DNA of 64,000 nt from HK1 sp965220535 (GTDB taxonomy: Bacteria; Pseudomonadota; Gammaproteobacteria; HK1): NCBI GenBank assembly GCA_965220535.1, contig OZ244833.1, forward strand, positions 3,038,001 to 3,102,000, read 5' to 3'. The notes beneath the pieces are model-generated. The model made no database searches. It was not told the DNA's origin and saw nothing but the letters and a program-made list of their open reading frames with translations. A program made the translations under genes and the position numbers. Below, one piece after another: positions 52,899 to 63,006 of this stretch; the stretch's first letter is position 1, and every line of letters begins with the position of its first letter.

Positions 52899-54002
52899 TC
52901 AGGCGCGATAGATCCCGCCCAAAATTCTCTCCCCCCGGGCCCCGGTCATGCGGGGGTCGTTCGCGCTCTTTCCGCCGAGGGTGCGCATCGCAAGCCAAGC
53001 GAAGGCAACCGCTTCCACCCATTCCGGATGGATTCCGAGCCGCTCGGTGGTTTCGATGCGAAGATCGGCCAATCGCTGCGTCAAGCGCTCGACGATCAAG
53101 GGATTTTGCGCCCCTCCCCCGCAAAGATAGATCTCTTCGATTTGCGGGGCGAATCGCTCGATAGCCTTAGCCGCACTTTCCACCGTCAGCTCGCAAAGGG
53201 TACGCAGGATATCAAAGCCCTCTTTTCGCCCGTCGCCGAGACCTGCCAGCCGCGGCGATAGCCACTTCGAATTGAAATATTCCCGCCCGGTGCTTTTCGG
53301 CGGCGGTCGATCGAAATAGGCATCGTCCAGCAGCGTTTCCAGCAACGATTCGATGATATCGCCTTCGCGTGCCCGCTCCGCATCCCGATCCATGGGCTCG
53401 TCGAAACGCTCGCGAACGAAGGCATCGAGCAGGGTATTGCCGGGGCCGGTATCGAAGCCGAGCGGCGGGGATTTCGACCCCACCACCGAGAGATTGGCGA
53501 TGCCGCCGAGATTGAGAATCCCGCGCTCCACGCCCTCGTCGAAGAAAGCCGCGCGATGAAAGGCGGGTGCCAAAGGCGCGCCCTCGCCGCCGGCGGCAAT
53601 ATCCCGGCGACGAAAATCGGAGACGGTGGTGATGCCGGTGCGCTCGGCGATGATATTCGGATCGCCGATTTGCACGGTGAAGGGATCGGGGGCACGGGGG
53701 GCATGCCAGACGGTTTGTCCGTGGCTGCCGATGGCCGAGATCTCGTGCGCTTCGACATCGGCTCCGGCGAGCAGTTCGTCGACGGCGTCGGCGAAAAGCG
53801 CCCCGAGTTGCACATCCGCCCTCCAAAAACGGTGGGCGGGAAGTTCGGGATTTTGCGCCAAAGCGTGCAACTCGCGCTTCAGATCCTCGGGGATGGCGGT
53901 CGATGAGCTCGAAAGAAGACGGGTTTTTTTCTCGTCGAAGCGCACGAGGGCGGCGTCGACCGCATCCATGCTCGTTCCCGAGATCAGGCCGATGAATAGC
54001 AT
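52899..54002 (-). CDS. anmK: Anhydro-N-acetylmuramic acid kinase AnmK
   Basis: Cell-wall recycling enzyme giving MurNAc-6-phosphate. 367 aa: FIGLISGTSMDAVDAALVRF, IGSHGQTVWHAP, ILNLGGIANLSV, FDTGPGNTLLDAF, and the C-terminal LCGGGAQNPLI and HPEWVEAVAFAWLA. It lies next to an M23 peptidase gene, the usual gammaproteobacterial context. Confidence 0.96.
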   Translation of the reverse strand: MLFIGLISGTSMDAVDAALVRFDEKKTRLLSSSSTAIPEDLKRELHALAQNPELPAHRFWRADVQLGALFADAVDELLAGADVEAHEISAIGSHGQTVWHAPRAPDPFTVQIGDPNIIAERTGITTVSDFRRRDIAAGGEGAPLAPAFHRAAFFDEGVERGILNLGGIANLSVVGSKSPPLGFDTGPGNTLLDAFVRERFDEPMDRDAERAREGDIIESLLETLLDDAYFDRPPPKSTGREYFNSKWLSPRLAGLGDGRKEGFDILRTLCELTVESAAKAIERFAPQIEEIYLCGGGAQNPLIVERLTQRLADLRIETTERLGIHPEWVEAVAFAWLAMRTLGGKSANDPRMTGARGERILGGIYRA

Positions 54003-54136
54003 CCGATACCCGCGTCGGCAAAGATCGTTGTCGGAAGTGTCCGAAGGGCTCGCCCCGTCATCCCCCCGACCCGAGGGCCGCGACTTGAGATCTCGATACG
54101 AGTCGCGCTACGAGAGGCAAGAGCGAAGAGGGACGC

Positions 54137-55834
54137 TTAGTTGGACGAAGCGACGGAGGGACGGCTGACGATATCGAGTTGGGTCAAGATGGCCCGGGTA
54201 TTTTCGCGAAAATGCTTGCGATATTTTTTCGGGACCGGGGCGTCCGAGGGGAGTCGAATGGTGAGGGGATCTTTATGCACTCCGTTGATACGAAATTCAT
54301 AATGCAGGTGCGGACCGGTGGAAAGACCGGAATTGCCGATGAATCCGATCAGTTGCCCCTGGCTCACCCTCGCTCCGGCCCGAATCCCCTTGGCATATCT
54401 CGATAGATGGGCGTAGAGGGTGGAATATCCCGAATGGTGCTTGAGGATGATGGTTCTTCCGTAGTTCCCCTTGGGGCCGACGAATTGAACTTTGCCGTCG
54501 CCGACGGCCATGACCCTCGTGCCTATGGGGGCGGCGTAATCCACTCCCTTATGCGGTCGTATTTTATGCAGTATGGGGTGTCGGCGCGCATGGCTGAAGC
54601 GGGAGCTGATACGAGCGGTGGCGACGGGAGAACGTAAAAACGCTTTTTGCATGCCGTTGCCATCGGGGGTGAAATACCCGATATGGCCTTGAGGATCCTC
54701 ATAACGCACCGCTCGAATCGACTTCCCTTTATTGATGAATTCCACCGCAAGGATGGGGCCGAAGCCGCCTCGGATTATTTTCCCGTCTTTCATCTTCTTC
54801 TCGTAGATCAACGAAAAAGTGTCTTTCGGATGAAGGTCGCGAGAAAAGTCCATATCCCATTTGAGAATATCTTCCACCTGATCCGTCGCTCCCGCCGGTA
54901 GTCCGGCTTCGAGCCTTGCGGCATCGAAGGAGGATTTGATAAGGCCGCTGGCCGAGGCCCGCACGATATCCGGAACCTCTTCGACCTCTTCGAAGACGAA
55001 GCTCTCGCCCTTGCGCTTGATATCCAAGAAATGGATGGGACCGGTGCGATACATCATCCGTTGGACACGGCTTTCGTCGTCGACATGCAAGGTGATGCTT
55101 TGATTCGGTTGGATGCGTTTGAATCTTTTCCTGAGCGTATCGTGCTCGGTGATCAAGGCCAGTTCTTTGTCGGAGATGCCGAAACGGTTGAATATCAAGG
55201 AGAGGCTATCGCCTTCGCGGATGGTCGCCTCAAGAGTCTTCAAGCGAGTTTTCAGGCGGGTCTGCAAGCGGGTTTGCAAGCGAGGATCCAGGCTATCCGA
55301 GAGATCGATCTCGGCGGGGATTTTTTTATCGACGGCGGCTCCCGATCTTCCGCTTTCCCGATAGGAAGGCGATGCGAGCGCGAGCGATTCGGCGTTTTGC
55401 AAAGAGCCGACGGGCTTTATGGGCTTGTCCGCTTCGACAATCGGCGCTTCTTGCGCCGCGGCAGCTGCCGTCGCCGACAGCGGTTTTTTTGCGGGACTCG
55501 GCTCGGCTTTCGGCGGCAAAGCCGGCAAAGGCGAGCGGCCGAAGGGCGTTATCCAGTGCATATCCATCAAGCCTGCGATTTCCGGATCGCCGTGCTTGAG
55601 CCGCACGATCGGCACTTCGATAGCGACGGATTCGACGACGGGGGAGGGCAGAGCCGATGGATATTCTTGCAGCAAGACGGCGGCCACCGCAAAAAGCGGT
55701 ATCGTCAGCATGGCCAAGGCGGTACGCCTCGAGTTGCCTCGAGCCGGTGCTTGTCCGGGGAGCGAAGAGGGGGCGGATGAAGTGCGCGGTGTCGCTCCGC
55801 GCCGTTTCTTTCCAATGAGTGATAGCAGGGTCAT
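54137..55834 (-). CDS. M23 family metallopeptidase with LysM-like (OapA) domain
   Basis: Membrane-anchored murein hydrolase of 565 aa, MepM-like. A transmembrane helix lies near residues 38-56, followed by an Ala/Pro-rich linker, a LysM-like region (IREGDSLSLIFNRFGIS), and the M23 catalytic domain: HKGVDYAAPIGT with His and Asp zinc ligands, YSTLYAHLSRY and GPHLHYEFRINGV. Repeats of RLQTRLKTRLK (12-bp unit) lie before the LysM-like part. The start at 55834 puts a basic N-terminus before the membrane helix. Confidence 0.93.
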   Translation of the reverse strand: MTLLSLIGKKRRGATPRTSSAPSSLPGQAPARGNSRRTALAMLTIPLFAVAAVLLQEYPSALPSPVVESVAIEVPIVRLKHGDPEIAGLMDMHWITPFGRSPLPALPPKAEPSPAKKPLSATAAAAAQEAPIVEADKPIKPVGSLQNAESLALASPSYRESGRSGAAVDKKIPAEIDLSDSLDPRLQTRLQTRLKTRLKTLEATIREGDSLSLIFNRFGISDKELALITEHDTLRKRFKRIQPNQSITLHVDDESRVQRMMYRTGPIHFLDIKRKGESFVFEEVEEVPDIVRASASGLIKSSFDAARLEAGLPAGATDQVEDILKWDMDFSRDLHPKDTFSLIYEKKMKDGKIIRGGFGPILAVEFINKGKSIRAVRYEDPQGHIGYFTPDGNGMQKAFLRSPVATARISSRFSHARRHPILHKIRPHKGVDYAAPIGTRVMAVGDGKVQFVGPKGNYGRTIILKHHSGYSTLYAHLSRYAKGIRAGARVSQGQLIGFIGNSGLSTGPHLHYEFRINGVHKDPLTIRLPSDAPVPKKYRKHFRENTRAILTQLDIVSRPSVASSN

Positions 55835-56078
55835 CGTTTCTTTGTCTCGCCGCCTCGCATCTCGGGGAAATAGCCCTTGGCATGAGCTGTGCCGTGGTTT
55901 CGAATCTTGACGATGGTTCGACGACGACGATGATATCGTGACCACGTCCGGCCCGAGCGAGAATTGTACCCGAAATCGAAAGAGTAACCGCCGATTCGAG
56001 ATGCCCGGATCGGCCTTTGTCCGACGAGGCTTGCGATATTTTCGAAGATCGGCCGGTCGCCTTGCGAGCGATCGAGGC

Positions 56079-56816
56079 TTATTGGCAGTCAGGACTCTCC
56101 TGCGCCTTCGAGCCTCGATGCCCCTCGATGCGCTCGACGAGGCAGATCGCCATCGGCAGCATCCTGTCGACGATGACCTTCACTCCTTGGCGGTTGGGGT
56201 GGAGGTCGGGGTTGCCGTCCACCATCAAATTGAGTTCGGGGACGGCGGCGACTCCCTCGAGCAAGAAGGGATAGAGCAGGGCGTCGTATCGTGCGGCCAG
56301 ATCCGGATAGATGGCATCGAAGCGTTTCGTATATCCCCGCCCGAGATTGCGAGGCGCTTTCATCCCCGCGACGAGCACCGGCAATTCGCGTTTCGACAGT
56401 TCGGCCAGAATTCGATCCAGATACGAGCGAGAAGTCTCGGGGTTTATCGCCCGCAGGGCGTCGTTGGCGCCCAAGGCCACGATCACCGCATCGGGTCGAT
56501 CCGCCAATACCCAATCGAGTCGGGCGAGCCCTTGGGCGATGGTATTGCCCGATACCCCGGCGTTGAGCACTCGAATGCCCGGATAATGCTTGTTCAGAGC
56601 CTCCTCGAGCCGAGCGGGCAGGGCATCGGCGGCGGGAAGTCCGTAGCCGGCGGTGAGGCTGTCCCCGAGCATCGTGATGACCGGGGAATTCCTGGCGGAG
56701 TTCGCGGCAAGCGCATCGTTCGATGCCATCGATCCACCGGGCATCTTTGTCCCCGAGACGAGGGCGAGGCCGAGAACGAGGGTCGAAAAGAATCGAGGGA
56801 AATATCCCTTTCGCAT
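56079..56816 (-). CDS. tesA: GDSL esterase/lysophospholipase TesA family, periplasmic
   Basis: 245 aa with a signal peptide. The SGNH residues are Ser53 (LGDSLTAGYG), Gly90 (NAGVSGNTI), Asn118 (VALGANDALR) and the Asp204/His206 pair (GNPDLHPN). The first about 22 codons and the leader lie in the first of three 217-bp repeats, so two extra copies of its start region lie upstream at 57033 and 57250 without an enzyme body. Confidence 0.94.
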   Translation of the reverse strand: MRKGYFPRFFSTLVLGLALVSGTKMPGGSMASNDALAANSARNSPVITMLGDSLTAGYGLPAADALPARLEEALNKHYPGIRVLNAGVSGNTIAQGLARLDWVLADRPDAVIVALGANDALRAINPETSRSYLDRILAELSKRELPVLVAGMKAPRNLGRGYTKRFDAIYPDLAARYDALLYPFLLEGVAAVPELNLMVDGNPDLHPNRQGVKVIVDRMLPMAICLVERIEGHRGSKAQESPDCQ

Positions 56817-57402
56817 GGCGAGCGCTCCTTATGCCGGGGCCGGTTTGCAGGTCGAAGACGGGTGATTTTCGTCCCCCTCTTTTTTTAAGTATCGCCCCTC
56901 GTCCCCGATGCGATTTCGCGTCGTATCCTTTGATCGATCGCCGCCAGACGGTCGGGGGTTCCGATATCCCCGAGGCGAGGGCGAGGCCGAGAACGAGGGT
57001 CGAAAAGAATCGAGGGAAATATCCCTTTCGCATGGCGAGCGCTCCTTATGCCGGGGCCGGTTTGCAGGTCGAAGACGGGTGATTTTCGTCCCCCTCTTTT
57101 TTTAAGTATCGCCCCTCGTCCCCGATGCGATTTCGCGTCGTATCCTTTGATCGATCGCCGCCAGACGGTCGGGGGTTCCGATATCCCCGAGACGAGGGCG
57201 AGGCCGAGAACGAGGGTCGAAAAGAATCGGGGGAAATATCCCTTTCGCATGGTGAGCGCTCCTTATGCCGGGGCCGGTTTGCAGGTCGAAGACGGGTGAT
57301 TTTCGCCCCCCTCTTTTTTTAAGTATCGCCCCTCGTCCCCGATGCGATTTCGCGTCGTACCCTTCGATCGATCACCGCCAGACGGTCGGGGGTTCCGATA
57401 TC
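56751..57402. repeat. 217-bp direct repeat in three copies at the murU-tesA junction
   Basis: Copies start at 56751, 56968 and 57185, nearly identical. Each unit holds the last about 25 codons of murU, the spacer, a ribosome site and the tesA signal peptide start. The result is one intact tesA, one intact murU, and two orphan leader peptides between them (ATG at 57033 and 57250) that read on in a shifted frame because 217 is not a multiple of three. No other gene lies in 56817-57318. Confidence 0.95.
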
Positions 57403-58092
57403 GAACCATTCGCCTCGATAGCGCTCGGCATGGACGCTTCCCTCTCGAATCGCATCGCGGAGGATCGCCGACAAGGGAAATCTTTCTTCCGGGTTGGCAG
57501 CGAAGAGACGGGGCGAATAGCGGCCGATTCCGCTGAAGGTCAAACGCTTGGCATCGTCGGCTTCGGTTGCCATCCCCCGCACGATCTCGGCTGCCGCTTG
57601 CACTCCCTCTCGTTCGGCTCGTTGATTATCCTTCTCTTTCGATATCACCTCGGGCAAGAAGCCGAAATCCCCCTGCGGATGATGAGGCGGGTTATCGACC
57701 AAAACGATGAAAGCATCGCCTTTGCCTGCACCTCGGCGCAAACGCTCGAAGGGATAGTCGGTCCATAGATCGGCGTTGATCACCACGAAGTCCTCGTTCC
57801 CCAGCAGAGGCAACGCTCGCTTGATTCCGCCGCCGGTGTCGAGCGCCCCCTCGGGTTCGCGGGAATAGACGATCCTCACCCCCAAACGAGAGCCATCGCC
57901 CAAGCGTTCGGCGATTCGCTCCCCGAGCCAAGCGAGATTGACGACGATCTCGCGAAACCCCGCCCGCTCCAAACGCCGAATCTGATATTCGATCAACGAA
58001 ACCCCCGCCACCTCCAACAAGGGCTTGGGCGTTTCCAAGGTCAAATCACCCATGCGCTCCCCACGCCCGGCAGCAAGAATCATCGCTTTCAT
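57319..58092 (-). CDS. murU: N-acetylmuramate alpha-1-phosphate uridylyltransferase MurU
   Basis: A sugar nucleotidyltransferase of 257 aa: MKAMILAAGRGERMGDLT, TPKPLLEVAG, NLAWLGERIAE, EPEGALDTGGGIKRALPLLG, VINADLWTDY, and the C-terminal GEWFDIGTPDRL. This matches MurU of the Pseudomonas cell-wall recycling route. Its usual partner amgK is not next to it; upstream sits the Type ISP gene. ATG at 58092 gives the standard start. Confidence 0.9.
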   Translation of the reverse strand: MKAMILAAGRGERMGDLTLETPKPLLEVAGVSLIEYQIRRLERAGFREIVVNLAWLGERIAERLGDGSRLGVRIVYSREPEGALDTGGGIKRALPLLGNEDFVVINADLWTDYPFERLRRGAGKGDAFIVLVDNPPHHPQGDFGFLPEVISKEKDNQRAEREGVQAAAEIVRGMATEADDAKRLTFSGIGRYSPRLFAANPEERFPLSAILRDAIREGSVHAERYRGEWFDIGTPDRLAVIDRRVRREIASGTRGDT

Positions 58093-58166
58093 CGCAGGAT
58101 TGTCGAACATGGTCGATTACCGGAGTCTTTTGTCGTCATATCATGCCAAGGTGTGCCTAAAGCCGC

Positions 58167-61100
58167 TCATCGAAGCGCCGGGGGCAGCCTCTCGATGATC
58201 CCGGTGCTTTCGACGCTCAAGTGCACGATGCGTTGGATGTGGTGGATCAGCCATTCGGGGTCGCCTTGTTCGGTGATCCAGTCGTTGGGGTTGTTTTCGA
58301 TGCCGCTGGCTTTGTCGGTTTTGACTTGGTAGCGTTCGATCAGCCATTGTAGGGCGGGGCGGCCGGCGACTTGGTAGTCCAAGGCGGCTTGGGGGATTCC
58401 GGCCAGGGTGATGCGGTCGTTGTAGACGATGCGGGTGCGGTCTTCTTTGCCCTGTTGTTTGTGCCATGCCATTTTGGAGACTTGGCGGCTTGCCTCTTCG
58501 GGGAGGCCGGGGAGGGCGGGGGCGCCGTCGATCAGTAGGTTCAGGGGGTATTCGGGGCCGGTTTCGAAGTTCAGGTGGAGTTCGGCGAGTTTGTGGCCGG
58601 CGTCGCGGAAGGCTTCGAAGTGGGCGGCGTCTTGGGGTATCGGGATGCGGGGGAGGGATTTTTTCAGATCGGTGGCGAATTCGCGTTGGTAATCCGGTGC
58701 GTGGAGGATGCCGTAGACGTAATCGAAGATGTCGTCGCCGGTCAGGGAGTCGTCTTTGCAAAGGGTGCGGAATTCGCGGATGGCGGTGTCGGTGATATTG
58801 TCTTGGCGCTGGCCGTCTTTGCTGTATATGTAGCGGGGGAAGCATTGGCCTTTTTCGATGAAGTCGAGATTTGGTACGCGGTTGACGATGAGTGTTGACC
58901 AGACTTCTCGCGAACCGACACCGGGTACCATGATGGCGCGATTTTCGGTGTCGGCTTGCGGGAAATAGCTGGGTTGGCGATACACGCTGTTATTGAAAAG
59001 ACGGTCGAAATATAAATAGATCGGGCTATAGGGATGACGGTTAGAAAGACGTATTGCACCGAGATCGAAAACCCCGTACTTACCTTTCGCAAGTTCGGTT
59101 TTGAGGGTTCCATCCCAGCTGATTTTCATAGGATCGTTATCGACGAATATATCGGGGGTAAGCTCTGGTTGTTCTTGCAGAGCTAAGGCGAAAGCTTCGA
59201 CCTGTTCGTTATAGAAAGCGATCATCCGTTCCATATTGGTTGCCAAGCTGGTGCGGCTGAAGTTGTAGGCCCATGCATCGCGGCTAGTATTGACCCCGAG
59301 GCTATAACTGTGAAAGATCGTAGCGGGTTGTGCTACTTTTCCGGCTTTGACTTGTTTGTCGCCCAAGGCTTTGAAGCGTTGAAACCGCGGATCGCGTTGA
59401 TTGATCCAGTCGTGTTCGGCATCGGGCGTGATATGCCGCCAGCCCAATCCGCCGAGATGCTTGGCTTTGATGATGCGCTCGATTTTATCCTTGAGCTTCA
59501 AGTCATCTCCTATATCATGATAGTGGATCTGGCCCTGCGCTCGATCCTTATGGCGGATTAGTACCGAGATTGCCACCCCGTTCATGCTGTCGCTCCCGAA
59601 GGTATTGTCGCCCTCACGCGCCGTACCTTTGGAGAGCATATTTTTGCGGATATCGCCGCGTAGATCGAAAAGATAGAGGCGATCGAATTCCTCCGCCAGT
59701 GTTTGCCGCATCCCGTCGGCGAAACTTCTGTCGATCCACGCCGAAGGGGAGACGAAAGCGATCACTCCTTCGCTTCCCAGACGATCGCTCGCCCAGCGAA
59801 AAGCACGGATATAGCTGTCGTATAGCTGGTTTTTGAGGGTCGCTTTGGAGCGTGCCGCATAGCTGCTGCGGATACTGGCATCGAGTTTCGGGTAGGCGAG
59901 ATTTTTGGCGCTGTCGTTTTCCGACTTCTGCCCCCTCGACCAAGGCGGGTTGCCCACGATCACCCGGATCGGTGCCTTGCGTTGGCGCGCCAAGCGTTGG
60001 TCGTTTTCGGGAAACATTTCGCCGGTGCCGGTGGCGTCGCGTTCGAAGAGGTTGAAGGTGTCGGTGAGGACGATGCCGGGGAAGGGGCGGTAATTCCCGC
60101 CCGTGCGGCCGTGGAAGGCTTCTTCGATATTCACCGAGGCGATGTAATAGGCCAGGAGCAGGATTTCGTTGGCGTGCAGTTCGTGATCGAACTTGCGTTC
60201 CAAGTCTTTGTCTTTGATCAGGTCTCGGTTTTGGATCAGGCGGTTGATGAAGGAGCCGGTGCCGGTGAAGGGATCGATGATATGGACGTTTTCGTCCGAA
60301 AGGCCGCGTCCGAACTCGGCGCGTAGGGCGTAGTCGGCGCTTGCGAGCACGAAATCCACGATTTCGATCGGGGTATAGGCGATGCCCAAACTGCTGGCGA
60401 CTCGGGGGAAGGCGGTTTTGAAGAATTTCTCGTAGAGCTCGGTGATGACTTTTTGTCTTCCTTTGGCGTTGTCGATGTCGGCGGCTCGGCTTTTGACCGA
60501 ATCGTAAAAGCCTTGGAGGTTGTCGAGTCGGTTTTGATCGAGGTCGTCGCGTAGGCGGTCGACGACTTGGTTCATCGCCTGCGAGACGGGGTTGGCTTTG
60601 GCGAAGGCGTAGTCTTGGAAGAGGGAGTCGAAGACTTCGCGGGTCAGCAGGTGTTGCGCGAGCATCGAGGTGGCTTCATCTTCGCTCAGGTCTTCGTTGA
60701 TATTGCCGCGGACGCTGGCGAGGAAGCCTTGGTAGGTGTGTTCGATATCGGGTTTGGCGCGGGCTCGCTCCATTCGCTGCACGAGGTCGCCGTGGATATC
60801 GGCGATATCTTTGGCCCAGGTCTCCCAATATTCCCGCTCCCCGCATTTGTCGACGATCTTGGCGTAGATCACCTTTTCCCAGAGATCGAGTTGGGCGGCT
60901 TTTTTCGTCTCTATGACGGTCGCTTCCGCGACGGCGTCGGCGAAGTCTTGGTACTCCTTGCCGAAGCCGACGCCGATATGTCGGATATTTTCGGGTTTGG
61001 CGTGGTTGAGTTCGATCTTGTTGATGATCGATTGGAAGCGGTCGTCGTGGGCTCGAAGGGCGTTGAGCACCTGCCACACCGCTTTGTAGTTCGAGCCGGA

Positions 61101-63006
61101 CAGGGCCTTGGCGGGATCTTCGTTGGGGTCGACGACCACGGGCACGATGACGTAGCCGTATTCCTTGCCCGGGGCGGTGCGCATCACGCGGCCGACGGCT
61201 TGGACGATATCGATTTCCGATTGGCGCGGCTGCATGAAGAGCACGGCGTCGAGGCTGGGGACATCCACGCCCTCGCCCAAGCATTTGGCGTTGAAGAGGA
61301 GTTTGCAGACAGGCTCGCCGCGTTCGTTGTTCGAGGGTTCTTCGCGCAGCCAGTCGAGGGCTTTGTTGCGCTTCGGCGCCGACATCTTGCCGTCGACGTG
61401 TTTGGTTTCGCAGGCCAGGAAATCGCTTTCGAAGGGGCGGGGTTTGTCGCCGACTTTGGCAACGACTTCTTGGAAGGTCTCGGCGAGTTTTTGCGAATGG
61501 CTTATGCGGTTGGCGAAGGCGACGGCACGGCGCATCGGGGCGCTCTCAGGCGCAGATGCTCGATCCAAAAAATCGGCGGGGGGGGGGGGGGGGGGCAGTG
61601 GTAGAGGTGGTAAAGGAGGGCGAGTAGAAAGCCCCAGAAAGGCTCTCAGGACGCCCACGGTCGCGCAGCGCTCGGTGGCAGCCGACGATTTTGCCGCGGT
61701 CGTCGGTCTTTTCGTCGAGGTCGATATCGATATCGGCAAGTTCGGGAATGTCGTTGGCGTTCTCGCTGACGCTCAGTATCAACACGCGATAGTCGCAGAG
61801 CATCTTCTCCTTGACGGCGTCGGAAAAACTCAGGCGGTAGAACTCCGGGCCATAGTGGCTTTCGTCGTCCATCGAGAAGGTCTTGGCTTCTCTTTCCTTC
61901 GCCTTGGCCTTGGCGGATTCGGAATAGAGCCTCGGGGTGGCGGTCATGAACAGGCGTTTGGCGGCGCGGATGTAGTCGCCGTCGAGGATGCGGCTGAAAT
62001 GGCTGCGCTCGCCCTTGTTGTTTTCGACGCCGGTGGTGCGGTGGGCTTCGTCGCAGATGACGAGGTCGAAGGTCGGGGCGCCCAAGGCTTGCGCCTCGTG
62101 GATGCGGTCCAGGGATTGATAGGTGCAAAAGACGACGGTGGTTCGCTCGACACCGGCGCCCGAAGCGGCGGCGATGCTCTCGGCGTTCGTGGTGGCGGGG
62201 ACGGCCAGATCGCCGGACTTGATATCTTCGGATTGCGCATCGACCCGATCGTCGGAGCAGACTGCGAGATAGCGCATCTTTGTCGCTTGTCGATCCTGTT
62301 GGTCCGCCCATTCGCGCAGGCTTTGGGAGATCAAGGCGATCGAGGGCACGAGGAACAGGATATTGCCGCCTTCGGGCACCATCGACTGCGCGATATGCAA
62401 GGAGGTCAGGGTTTTGCCGGTGCCGCAAGCCATGATCAGCCGCCCGCGATCGCGGCTTTCGAAAGCCTCGATGACTCGATCGTGCGCTTCTTGTTGCCGG
62501 GGACGAAGTTCCTTGGGGCTCGGAAGGCGGGTGTTGTCGGGGTAGAGGGCATCCCAGTCGAAGCGTTTGGCCAGGTCGCGAAAGCGCAGGCGCATGACGG
62601 GTTTGGTGCGGCCCTCCAAGGCCTTTTCCGCGTTGGCGCTCCAAGTGTCGTTGGCGCTGACGATCAAGCCTTTGTCGAAGGGCTCCTTGCCGACTTCGTT
62701 GAAGAAACTGTCGAGATGGCTCTTTTGAATCGTGGTGTCTTCATCGAAAAACTTGCATTGGATCGCCCAGTAGGCTCCGCTTAGGTCTTTGGCCACCAAA
62801 TCGATCCCGAGATCGTGGCTCGCGTGCCCGCTATGACGCTCGCGCTCGGGCCAGTCCTCCCAAAGCCAGACTCTCGAATCGGCGAAATCGTATTCCCGAA
62901 GCAGCGGCAGGACGCGCCGCATCAACAGTTCGAAAAAGCGCCCTTGTTCGGATCGATTGCGCGCCTCGGCTCGCATTCTTTTCAGTACCTCGTCGAAGGA
63001 AGTCAT
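58167..63006 (-). CDS. Type ISP restriction-modification enzyme (Mrr nuclease-helicase-methyltransferase), frame broken by C18 tract
   Basis: A single-chain restriction-modification enzyme of LlaGI type. The first part (63006-61546, 486 aa) has an Mrr-like nuclease (Asp69; Gln83-x-Lys85 in AIQCKFF) and the first helicase lobe (Walker A MACGTGKT at 192-199, DEAH at 319-322, TATP at 355-358). It runs into an 18-base C tract near codon 471 and stops 14 codons later. The other frame, open to 58167, continues with the second helicase lobe (GEGVDVPSLDAVLF; QAVGRVMRTAPGK), a coupler, a gamma-type adenine methyltransferase (DPFTGTGSF, NPPW) and a target recognition region. Removing one base (17 C) gives one frame of 1612 aa, the usual size. 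ATG 63006 lies after AGGAGAAAGAG. Confidence 0.9.
61578..61595. repeat. G18/C18 homopolymer inside the Type ISP gene
   Basis: Eighteen G on the plus strand, C on the coding strand, encode a proline run in a Ser/Thr/Pro-rich linker between the two helicase lobes. An open frame needs 17 or 20 C, so the present count is off by one. The number is easy to miscall in sequencing. Confidence 0.9.

Noticed and set aside
56885..57250. 121-codon frame starting with the TesA signal peptide
   Set aside because: It is a product of the 217-bp repeat: a copied tesA start followed by frame-shifted copies, so not a separate gene.
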